NCBI RefSeq assembly: GCF_037975245.1
Contig: NC_092564.1
Location: 7,721,984-7,785,983 of the forward strand
Length of the DNA: 64,000 nt
Direction of reading: 5' to 3'
Origin: Apostichopus japonicus
Taxonomy: Eukaryota > Echinodermata > Holothuroidea > Aspidochirotida > Stichopodidae
Under the pieces are notes generated by a model, which had not been told where the DNA came from, ran no database searches, and saw only the letters and a program-made list of their open reading frames with translations. The position numbers and the translations under genes are program-made. Position 1 is the first letter of the stretch; each line of letters starts with the position of its first letter. Positions 25,435 to 37,700 of the stretch are shown here, piece after piece.

Positions 25435-25440
25435 TTTATT
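25435..25440 (-). terminator. CENPE: Polyadenylation signal AATAAA for CENPE
   Basis: On the minus strand AATAAA lies about 165 bp downstream of the CENPE stop codon (25606-25608). It is the nearest canonical hexamer I saw in the right orientation. Cleavage position unknown. Confidence 0.5.
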
Positions 25441-25605
25441 TTCAATCAGGTTAAAAAGACCAGGGCTCCTGGTCTCTCCGTGGAAAACATTTCATCATCA
25501 GATGACTAGACAAAACAAAAAACCTTACTTAAATTGTTCAATTTTGTGAGACTATGAGGCTCAAACGAGTCTGTCTTTATCCGACAGGCACTGAGATCCT
25601 TTCCT

Positions 25606-25769
25606 CTATTGTGTGGTACAATTCTCTTGATCTTGTAAGTTCTCTATTTCGGCATCCAGCCAAGCAGCACTCTCTAGTGATGGTTGGTCCTTTCTTACAG
25701 GCTTTTCAGATACATTCGCATTCCTTACCCGTTTGGCTGGTGACTGGTGTACGGCAGGACTATTGTTAT
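25606..25769 (-). CDS. CENPE: CENP-E exon 34, terminal exon with CaaX box
   Basis: The acceptor CTTACATTATGCAG ends at 25770. The 164 bp complete an Asp codon and add 53 codons plus TAG (25606-25608). The sequence is basic then acidic ([20 protein letters not shown] ... ENLQDQEN) and ends Cys-Thr-Thr-Gln. A C-terminal Gln favours farnesyltransferase recognition. Human CENP-E also ends in a Cys-x-Thr-Gln CaaX box and is farnesylated, so this ending independently supports the phase-derived exon choice. Confidence 0.85.
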
Positions 25770-28700
25770 CTGCATAATGTAAGAAAAAGATACTGGAGTC
25801 ATCCCTAAATATAAAACCTCTAGTGTCGATTCCTTTAAGATCCCAAGCCTCGCAATACTGACTATCTACTGGCTAAATGGCAGTGGATTTTACTGTTTGC
25901 TGGTAGATAAAACACAACTAGACCATTTTGCTGCAAGTGCAAATTAATTTGGCTTTTGTATCAACTTCAAGGAAAAATGCATGTGGGAATTTGGTTTAAC
26001 CATTAGATATTTTATGCACTGAGATATTTTAGTAAGTGGTTACAATCCTGAGATTCAAGGCCAGAGAAATAAACACACCTTGACTACAGAAAAGGTTCTG
26101 TATCCTGTACCAATGCTACAAACTTCTTCATTTTTTATCTTGCCCAAACTTTTGGAATCACCTTTCCAATTAGCCCCTGCCGCTTGATGACAATAACGAC
26201 TTCTTCCCAGATTGTTATGCAAAGCAGTTTAATATGCATCAAGGTATATTTGCTACAACAGTCTTGCAGACCTCAGCTAATTATTCATATTTTATTTTGG
26301 AAACATGACAGACCTTCTTGAGCTATTAAAACATCATCTGTTGTGATATGATCCCAAACTGAACAACACCCATTGTGATAGTGTATTTTTGGAAAATGTT
26401 ATCTTAAAAAGACTTCCCTCTTTGTCGTAATTAAAACACAATTTTTGTTATTTTTATGGAAATGCGAAAAAGGCCACACCACATTCAACGAATGAAAGAA
26501 ATGTAAAGAAACAAAGTAACATACAAATTGGATTGTGTTTACTTCATCAAACTTGTGATATGACTGACCTTTAAGGGGTTTTGAGGTAGTAGGGGGGGCA
26601 TCTAGCTTTCTCTTGCCGTGGATGAACTTGCTATATTCTCCCTTCCAGTATTCCTTCTTCTCCTTCATCTCTTCATATTTAGACCTTTGGGTGAGGAAAT
26701 GATAGCTTCAGTTAGAAATTCACAAACTGCCATTTACATGCATTGGTGAGTGAAAGAGGAGTGGGAGGGTGGGTTATCATGTAGGTATCTCATTGCCTTA
26801 TGGTACTCTGAATATTAAGATATGTATTAGCTATGATTAGTCGGTTCCTTAAAGCATTGTTTGTCGCCTACTATTATCATAATTATGCTATGAATTCTGA
26901 ACGGCAATTCTCATAGATTGGGTCGATGTAAGTAGTCTTGGAGGTGAATGGTGGTGGGAGGGGGAGGAGTGAGGGAGGGGGTAAACTAAGGTGGAAGGAG
27001 TGAGAGTGGAGAACAAACCTACGTTCATAGGCAAGATAACATACTAATGTCCGAGTATCAAAACAGATAAATATGTGCTACTTTTTAACAGTTTTCTTAC
27101 ATCAATTAAAACTAGTTTCTGATCCTTACCGTTCTGTTTTGTAAAGTTCCGAGACTTTCTTGAGTTTTTTCTCCACTACGATGTTTTCCTTTTCTAGATG
27201 ATAGTTATGGGATTTGAGATGAAGCACAGCCACTGATGCTATGACTCCGGAACCACAGCTATTGACTGTCAGGAAAGCATACATTTATAAAAGAAGTTAT
27301 CAAAACCATACCACTGATTGAAAGTGGATGCTCTGAAAACAGAGAAATATCTTAACGTTAAGCCAATGCAACACTGTTGGACACTAGTCAATTTGACCGC
27401 TGTTATGTGGAAAATTGTCGACAGTTGGCAGTATGAGAGTGACTGATCAAGATTCTTTCCCATTTGTTTTTAAGTCTTGTCAGTTTTAGTAAGGAAACTC
27501 AAACATGCAGAGTTTTCCCACTTGCATTCAGCAGTGTTCAGCGGGTCATGGCTAAAATTGCCCAGTTGCAAACAAATTTAACCGATCATAAAGAAATAAT
27601 TTTGCATGTCACCTACACTAGCCCTGCTTGTTTACAGAAAATGGCCATTTTTTTGTGCTCATAAGTTGGTCAGTTTGCAGCTTTTTTTTGTAAAACTTGG
27701 AAACTGGTTCTTGAAGACTATCCTAATCTAGATCTGGACAGTTGAGTCGGGTCAGGTTCAGTCTAGCAGTGTGCTTGCATGACTTAACAGAGGGCGGTAT
27801 ACTGCCAAACAAAGTTTCTTGAAGGATATGATTCTCGTTATCTCTTGAACACGACATTTTTTCTCTTCAAAAAATATTCATAAGATGTTACATAACGAAA
27901 AGGCTTAGTGTTTATCCTCAGAATATTTCTTCCAGAGAAAATTGGAATGGATTTTCGTTAGCCTCTCCACAAATTTACTAAGAGAGAACTCAACATAACG
28001 ATCCTGACTCACCCGATGGTCCTGACATATCGTTCATCATTTCGTTGTACTGTTGTAGCTGACGTTTGTGGGATTTCCGTTCAGCTCCTAACTCGTCAAC
28101 CCTAAAGGAAGAGGAACAAGAGAACAAAACTAATTATGTTGCTAATAAAACGCTGGACCTCACAAAGAGTTCCGACGCTATATAGTATCAAGCCTAGAAT
28201 TTCAACAAGTTTAGGCACTTGCTTGATAATGCCAGTACAATCAAACTTTTATTTATAATAATTATATATTATATTTAATATAGAATTCGCACTTGCATAT
28301 CCTTGAATTTATACAAAAGCATATAAATAATATTGCGCCGACATAATTTTTTTTTTTTCTACAGACAAATGGTGAAATCCACTGGTATTTAGACAGTAAA
28401 TAGCCCACAATTCAGTAAATAGCCCACATTTCAAATTAAATTGTGACTATCGTTCTTACAGTGTCACAAGGTCTTCTTTCTTTAAGGTCTTTGGATCAGG
28501 AATATCAGTCACGGTCTGGAGGGAAAATGAACAAAAAATAGTCACAAATTTAATACCTTGATTACAAATAATTATATAAAGTTGATAAAACGATGATACT
28601 TTTGACATTTTTTAATCAAGAAACTTACACTATTAGTGGTTGTAATATCAGTTAGACTGTTCCATACACAATGTTCATATCTCTGTGCTGAGTCCCAAGG

Positions 28701-31700
28701 TAACATGACGTAACATTCAAAACATGGCTCTATTTGTCAGTCGTTCTAGCAACAAGTTCAAAGGTAATTTGTGCCCGACATATATGCATCTTCCATCTCT
28801 GAAACTTCTTATGTGTAGAAATGTACATTAAGAAAGCTGAATTTTTCTTGAAATTTCTCAAATTTCAGGTACAGTATACCCACACTCCCCCCCCCCCCCA
28901 ACCAACCCACCTTATTCCCAAACTCAAGATACATCTTGAGGAAAGAATGATGCAACTTACATCAAAGGATGCCGATCCTTCCATGGTTTCACTACAGATG
29001 CTACCCTGTGATGATGGTACACGACTCTTCTCCAATGTCGTTAGTTTAGACTGTGAGTGTAAAAAAAAACCCAAGATGTACCACATTATGGTCAGTAACA
29101 GACATTTACAAAACTCGGGCAGTAAAGGAGTTAGCATAGCAACTTCCACTGAGGTGTGAGGAAATGGATAAAAGAGAGAATGCAAACGATTCTTAACTAT
29201 TAATCTTTTAACTATGTTGAGCTTCCTACTTGTGAGCTGTTATAGGGCTTTTAGAGTACATCTAGGAGTAAGAGCAATGCATGCAAATGGACAGATACAA
29301 TTTTGGACAGTCACAAATCAGATACAACTTTTGGGAAATCGCAATCAATATTGATAATTAAGTCTGGTTATAGTTTTAACATGTGTAAACATGCAGGTCA
29401 TTCCATACGGGACCCCAGTGTCACAATCTGCTGGGTCGTCTTACCTCAACAAAGGGGCAGTTTTTGGAAAGCCATTTAAGTAACTAAAACAAAAGTATAC
29501 ATGTTTACCCATTCAAACTCAACTATTCAGCTTAAACTCATTTCAGTGGTGTACAACATGTGAAATCTGTCATTTCTGTTCATAAATATGCAGATATGAA
29601 CTTATATCAAACAAATAGTTTCTGTTTCCATGTTCTCCCTTGATTTGTACAAGATTGATACAGACAGTTCAAACAAAGAGCTTAGCTTCTACAAAACTGT
29701 ATCAATAGTGTTAACTTTCTACTTAATTGAAGTCTCTTGCCAAAGAATCCTGTAGGGCAGGCAGTGTTTGATCTTCTCTATTCAACTATTCTCACATGTA
29801 AGGTACTTTAACAAGCTCCATCAATAAGATGGGTTATTATTATTTTTTTTAATTTATTTATTTCAACTTTATTTTAAGAGGGTAGCTCGTTTAGCAATAG
29901 CTAATCTTCCACGAGGCCCTCTGATAAGACATATAATAATATAAAAAGTATGAAAGTTTACATTAATAATGCTTAATAAAATAGTTTAAAAAAAATATAT
30001 ATATTTTTTTTAAAAAGACATATAATAAAAAATAGTTTTTAAAAGACATATCATAATATAAAAAGTATGAAAATTTACGAAGTCATAAATACATTAATAA
30101 TGCTTAATAAAATAGTTTTTAAAAAAATATTTAAAAACGTGTACAGAGTAAAGAAAATTAAGAAATTTGGTAAAAATAAAAGTAACCAGTTAAAATTATG
30201 GGGGATTCTCCCCCCCCCCCCCCAATCCTGATTAGCACATCACACTCACCTGTAATTCCTTGTTGATTCTCTTGGTTTCTGAATGAAGTCGCTTCTCCTC
30301 TATAAGACTTTGATTCAGTCTTTTAAGAGCGGCTGAATCATCCTTCTCTTCTGGTCTTGTGGTTGATTTCATCAATTTGGAAGAGGCTCTCTACAGGACA
30401 ATGGAGAAAAAGGGGAAAAAAAAGTACTGTTGTTTAAAAAATTCGAAATCTGCAACTACTGGTCGAGTCACTGAGATGATCTGATATGAGAATACAGTCC
30501 TTGCTTAAACTGTTGTGCAAACTGAGCTAAACAATGTCAAGAAAACAAACAAACTCAAGTAACTAATGAACGAACTATGAACTATGAACTCAACTATGAA
30601 CTATGAACTCAACTATGAACTCAACTATGAACTAATGAACTCAAAACAAACTCAAGTAACTAATGAAAACATGATTTTAGGAAAGCATTTCAATCCTCTC
30701 ACCACCCATTCCCCCTTCCTTTTCCCCCACCCCCTTCCTTCCACTCCTCTCAAACATCTCCTTACATAGATGCTCTTCTTTCACCTTAGTCAATGCTTTA
30801 ATGTTACATCCTCACATAATTTCAAAGCATTCTTAGTTTAGGTTTACCTCATCTTCCAACTTTGCCAGCAGTGATTCGTTCTTCAGTTTTTCTTCCTTCA
30901 ATAGTTTTCCAGCAATTTCTTGTTCCCTGACAGCAACCTTGTACTTTTTATTAGCAGTTTTACTAATGTCCATCAGCCTTTTTACCTTTGATAAAGCTTG
31001 TTCTTCAAAGCACTTCAATTTTTCCTGAAAAATGAAATGAAAATAAATTATAACAGAAACAATTCTGCTGGTAACAGACATCTGTATCTGGTTTAAGGCA
31101 ACATTTTGTGCTTGATCAACAATTTGACCTAACGTTCTGTCAGTCAGACTATATCTCAAAATAACATTGCAATTGATCGAATTAGGACACCATCTTAGAT
31201 TTGTTTTCAAAAACAAAAGTTAACAAGTGAGTTATTAACAAATTTAATTCATATCTCAACATTCCTTTGTACAAACACTTTGTCATATCGCTATTCTAAA
31301 CTTTTTCGACAGTTACATTTTTGTAAATGAAAGTTGACTAGTCACAATGACCTACATGGAGTCAGGACACAGATTTCAAGTCTCAAAATGGCATCAAAAT
31401 ATTGATCAAATATTCAACGCCAAAACCTTTTTCCTTGCTCAATTTCTGCTTTCTATTCACCAACATTAATGCAACAAAAACTATAATTTTGATACTATAC
31501 ACTTAACAAACACTGTTTCCATGGCAACATAATTTCCCTAAACTCAACTGACATTGACTAAAATTGACTAAAAGTAGATAATTCCAAAAGTTCTTAATGG
31601 CTCCTACAATTAAAAGGAATCCAGACCTTGTCGTAGTCTGTAGAATTTAAAAGATTTTGATTTCTCTGTCAGGCACCTCCAACAAATTTAGGGGCAAGTA

Positions 31701-34700
31701 AGCACATAAATACACAAAGAGGTAAATTGCAGTTAATTTTGTACTATGGCAACATTGTGGCTTCTATTTTCATTAATGCTCATCAGTGCTGACCCAAACT
31801 TTTAGCTAGCTTAAACTGCTAACAATATTCGTAAGTATTATTCCCAAGGTCTTGACCCTTCATATTATACCCAGGTATCGGGAAGTGTAAAACATAGAAA
31901 TAACTGATTCAGTACAAGGAAAATGCTTTGAAGCTTGATAGAAATTGGTTTTTGAAAGTAGAAGCATGTGTGACCATTTTGTCTTTACTATCTAACAAGT
32001 TTGGAGCTCAGCTAACACTGAATGAACACCTTTGCATGTATGGGTATGGACTTACTTCAAGTATAAAAAATTTGTTTTAATCATCAATTTGTATTTCATC
32101 TTACCTCCAATTTAATATTTCTATCAGATAATTCCTGTTTCTCTTCCTGAAGTGATTTCACCTGCACACCATCCACCCGGTTCTGAAAATAAAACAGACA
32201 TTTTACATAAATAAACGGAAGAAGAACAAACCTTCGTACCATTCCATCATCATATTTTGTCAAAAAGATCAAGATTGGTGAGAAGAGATCCCCTTCTTCC
32301 AAATATAATATGCACAGAAAGAAAATCTTTCAAGACTCTCTCTCCGGTATTCTCTGCATCTTTTAATTTACCAGCTACAGCATCTGTCTAAAATCATGCT
32401 CACCTTCATAGCTAAAGTTTCCTCCTGAAATTCCTCCTCTACAACTTTATTGGTTTCATCCAATGAAGCTTGTATGTCATGACTAATTACACAGTATGCA
32501 AGGTGGAGTCCAGGGATAGGGTGTGGAAACGAGATGGGGGGAGGGGGATGGGGCTTCGGTTTTAATAGTGATCACCATCAACTCGAGTTGTCTATACCTC
32601 ATTTACTAGAGCACTTGACTTGTTAACTTGCAGTCACTGGTTTCAGATACCATTTTAAGCCCATAATATAAAAATAATAAATACATAATATTTATGAAAA
32701 CTATAAATATTCTCTCAATATTTCATAAAATTTCAACATCAAGATATACTCATATATTATTTATTCTCTTTCTACAACAATTTATGTCAATTTATGATCA
32801 GCTTCACCTCATTTTGCATTTCGGTCATCAGTTTCTCATTCTTGTTTCGTTCTTCTGTCAATAGTGTTTCGGCTTTCTCCTGTTCCTTGATGGCCTTCTG
32901 GTATTTTTTATTAGCAGTCTGACAACTCGTCATTAACGCCTTCATCTTAGCGATAGCTTCTTCCTCGTAGCTCTTCAATTTTTGCTGCAAATAAAAGCGG
33001 AGGAGAAATTAATTGCCATCGGTAATCTATTCTCCGGAAAAAAAATTGTCAAGGTGACATTCCCAATAATAATGAAGTCTTCTATAAACTCAAGTATGCT
33101 GTTCAGGTGGCAAAATATCTAGAAAAAATTAAGAAACATCCAGAATTTTCTCTCGAGGCGTTAAAACAACATTTAATTGTTGTCTTACCATTTATTAGAC
33201 TCTCAAAATTTCCTGTTTCCTACTTTCCTCATACAGGACCATTTAATATCCTGGGATTTAATGCCTTTCCTAGACAAGTAATTGAGAATACAGCTTTGCG
33301 TACTTTGTATGTACACATAAGTTACCGAAAAAAAGGGAAGAAAATGAAAGTTGGAGAAAACAAAAGATACCTGTAATTCTTCATTGAGTTTCTTTGACTG
33401 TGAATGGAGTTTCTTCTCCTCATCTAAACTTTGAGTCAATGTTTGAAGCTCGTTAGTATCATTCTTGTCATCTTGTCTGGTTTCTAATTGCATCTCTCTC
33501 AATGAGGCTCTCTGTTTTACGAAAAGTGTTGAAAAATAACCAAACAAGTAAGTACAGTTCACCTATTAAGGTGTACAGTATTTGTCCCGAAATATGCTAG
33601 GAAGTCAACTAATGGTTGCTAATGCTCAGATTTTAACAAGTGCTTAATTGTCACCCGAAAAAGCTTACTTAATTAAGACAATTAAATGTCTAGTTGAACT
33701 CTTTTCTATGTCTGGAGGATCATAGTCTCTCGGATTTGGTGGTTTAATAGGAACACGGGGGGGGGGGGGGGGGGTTGTGTCCCCAAATCTCAAAATTTGA
33801 CTTTTTATCTCAAAATTTGGAAATTTTGACAAGTTCTAGTGATTTGAAGCCTGCTAAAATCTGGGGTCAATACAGAGGACCTTTAAAACATGATTCGCTT
33901 TCTCCACTCCGAGCTCAAAAGCTCTTTGACACTTATTTTAACATGTACATCAATTCAGGTGGACAGCATACGTGATGGTGACAGGCCAATGTGAAAGTAG
34001 TATGGGTTTTGCACATGCTTTTACTTGTACAACCAGGTATGTAGTCCGAGTATGTGAAGAAAGACTAGCATTTCAGCCTTCAGAGAGTGCAGTTCAGTAC
34101 ACTCTTCTGGATCTGTACTCCAGCAACAATATTTTTCACAAAGAAATAAAGATTATTTTCTACAATTATATCTATGTCTGGAGTTCCTCATTATCTGCTG
34201 TTCTACCTATTTAATGATTGAGCCCTGAAATAATTGAATAATAAGAATCTGTGACAGTAGACAGTTTTTCACAGTTCTATGTGTACCTTCATCATAATAT
34301 GTGACAGCAGACAGTTTGTCAAATCGTTCTATGCCTACCTACATCAGGATCTGTGACAGTATGCAGCTTGTCACATGAGTGTCTGTGACATACATTCTGC
34401 TCATTCTCATAAGTATTTCTAGAGTACAAAATTCCAAGATCTGTAAATTTACCTCATCCTCTAATTCTGCCTGCAGTTTTTCATTCTTTTCTTTCTCTTC
34501 CCTTAAAAGGTTCTCGGTTGTTTCTCGTTCCTTGAGGGCTTCTTCGTACTTTACATTAGCAGAATTACAATCCTCCATTAAAAGATTCATCTTTGATAAC
34601 ACAGTTTCTTTTCCAGTCTTCAGTGTTTGCTGTAAAATTTGGAAGACATATAGAATAATCAATATTTATCTCCGTATTACATTCCTTTCCTTTCCTTATT

Positions 34701-37700
34701 TGCTTCAAATCAAATCAAATCAAATGGTCATCCATCTTGAAACCAAATCTGTAATGTTTCAGATTAATAATACTGTAACCATGGTGATAGAACTGTCACA
34801 GACTGTTATTTTCAACATACACGATTTGCACAGAATACCACAACTACAGCTTAAAGGCATTGAAGACTAGCCCCAACCGCGTGCCGCGCTCTGAAAAAGT
34901 TTACTTTCCGTTGCTTGCAAGTGAAGTTTTCTTCTTGACGCTACAAAATGCAGACAGTAATGAAACGTGATACCTTTGTTATCTTTTATCTAGACCTGAG
35001 ATGTCCATCGCTGCTATGTACACTGTGTTGTGGGTATTGACAGTAGCTGTACGTATTGACATTACACTAGTCTAATTACCAAGGGTAGCAAGCTGTGTGT
35101 GTATTTTCTCGGATCCATGGTGGTGTCTAACACTTCTGTTACACCTCATACGAAACTAGGTCAGATTACCGGCATGAGACATTTCTTTGTGCGTGAGTCT
35201 TCACACCCTTTAATAAGCATTCAAATAGATGTAGACAAGCTTTCTAACAGTTCCCAGAAAATTCAAATATTTCTCTCTGCTTCTAAACTGGAGATCTTTT
35301 TTGTTCATTGATTTTTGAAGCGGTAGAAAAGGGTGAACTGGTGGGAAAGGGGGGAGGAGATGAGGGGTAAGTACCATAACATAATCCATTAAAAAGAGAC
35401 ACACACCTCTAATTCCTCCTTTTCCTTCAGTGTCTCGAGATGTCTTTCCCTCTCTGTTTCATATTCTTTGTTGATTTGCTCCAAATATTGCACGGCTTGA
35501 TCTAATTTCTCCTGTAGTTCGTTTTCTCGGCTGGTCTCCTCTTGTTGCTTTGCTTGCCTCTGTGGTGAAATAAAAAAATCAATATAAAACATTTATGAAA
35601 ATATTCCTGTAATCTACATTGTACCATAATCTGAGATGTGACTTAAATGGACCAACATATAACAGAACCTTTATATTTCTACTTCATTTCTTTGTACGTT
35701 GTATAAAAATTGGTTTGCTAACAAAAGCTTATGTTATGCAGCTTTTTACGACCGTCCTGGTTAAATAATAGCATAAAAAGAAAAGAGGCTTTGCTGAAAA
35801 TTGTTCACATTTCAAAAACTAGACAATCATTCTTAATTTGGAATAATAATATGATGTGCTAAGAATAAAAACTCAAACAGTGGGTTATTTATGAGGGTCC
35901 ATCTGTCATAAGAATAAGGACTCAAACAGTCAGATAATTATTAGGGTCCATCTGTGCTAAGAATAAGGACTCAAACAGTCAGTTAATTATTAGGGTCCAT
36001 CTGTACTAAGAATAAACACTCAAACAGTCAGTTAAATATTAGGGTCCATCTGTGATAAGAATAAGGACTCAAACAGTCAGTTAATTATTAGGGTCCATCT
36101 GTGCTAAGAATAAGGACTCAAACAGTCAGTTTATTATTAGGGTCCATCTGTATTAAGAATAAGGACTCAAACAGTCAGTTTATTATTAGGGTCCATCTGT
36201 CATAAGAATAAGGACTCAAACAGTCAGTTAATTATTAGGGTCCATCTATGACTTACCTGGAGTTCCTCAATCTCTGCAGTTGCATTCTGCAATTGTTGTT
36301 TCTGATCTTCTAACTCCTCCATCAGTTTAGCGGACGCCGTTTCTGCCTCTTCCTGGAGTCTTATCATCTCGTCGTACTCCTTATTCAGCTGTTCGTATTC
36401 TTTCTCGGATTTATCAAGTTTCTCTTGAAGCTCCTTGCCTGTTGCTTCATACAATTCTACCTCCTGAATTTTCTCCTAGTATTAAGAATGACATTTTGTT
36501 ATTCTTTGAATAAAAATTTGTTTCAATAAAAATTTGGAAAATCATCCAAAAGAATTTTCAACCTTTGCCTTTTTTATTTCAAAGTTAGCAATAATCAACT
36601 AGTTGCACAGACAACTTATTTTGCCTTTTTGTGGGGTGTCAATTATAATTTTCACAAAGTCACATGCTACAGAGACATAAAGTATGTTCCAATAATAGAA
36701 TACCTAAACATAGGTCATCGATCCAAATATTTACCTGTAGTTGATCATTCAACATGGCTGCCTCCTTCTCCAATTTACTTGATTTCTCTTCATAATGACT
36801 AATTAGATCTTGTCTTTCTTTTGTCTCCTGAAAGAGATGATAAAAATAAAACATTAAACTACAAAATGTCAGAGGTGTAGATGAGATCTAACAACACAAA
36901 TATATTTAGTTTATTTCTTCTCTTTTTTTCAAAGTTTTGTTTAATCATAGAGATAAAATTTCTAACTCAAATGTGACAAATCATTAGAAAAAATTAAAAC
37001 CTGAAAATGGTTTAGAAAACTGCTATACAGTGATATCTGGAAAATAAACAAAACTTGAAATGTGTTACTAAACATGTTACAGACGTTAAACATTATTGTC
37101 CATCACTAACACAAACTAATAATGCAAATGTCAGTTCATTCATTAAGATAACTATGAACAATATTAATAATCAAGAAACTAAAATTAAAAGGAAGGGGGG
37201 GGGTGAAGAGGGGAAAGAAACAGTTCTTTAAGTGGTTAATTGTAAAAAGAAGTACATGATTGTATATTAATGTAGTAATTTCAAACATCTTAAAAGTGAC
37301 TTCTACCTGTTCCAAGGACTCCTTTTCCCTTTGTAAGGACGCAATCGTATCAGTAAACTATGACAAAGAAAAAGGTAATAGTAACCATTAATATTAACAT
37401 TAACAAATTGAAAGTTTCAGTGAGGAACTGATGCTGACTGGAGACTACTAGATGCCCTATTGACCATGATAATTAAACAACTCCTTTAATATTCTATACA
37501 TAATTCTCACTAATTCAGTTAATATCCCACACAAAAATGAGGGCTTTCAGATCCAATTAACATTTCACAGGGGTTCTCAATAGCCAGTCCGTGAGCCAGT
37601 TTTTGCCTACGAAAGATTTCATCCTGGCTCCGGAGAAGAGAAACCCGCACCACAATCTTGATTGAGTTAGCCAGGTATGCGAGCCTTTTAGCTTGAGCCC

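Noticed and set aside
25456-25509. Alternative CENPE last exon after the acceptor TTTTGTCTAG (SSDDEMFSTERPGALVFLT)
   Set aside because: The preceding exon ends in phase 1, which makes this read Val-Ile-stop. The exon at 25606-25769 fits the phase and ends in a CaaX box.
34379-34870. 163-codon plus-strand open frame ([20 protein letters not shown])
   Set aside because: It is mostly the antisense of CENPE exon 23, running into intron sequence.
35861-36252. Regular 49-bp repeats resembling a CRISPR array
   Set aside because: Units are contiguous with no unique spacers, lie in a eukaryotic intron, and no cas genes exist.
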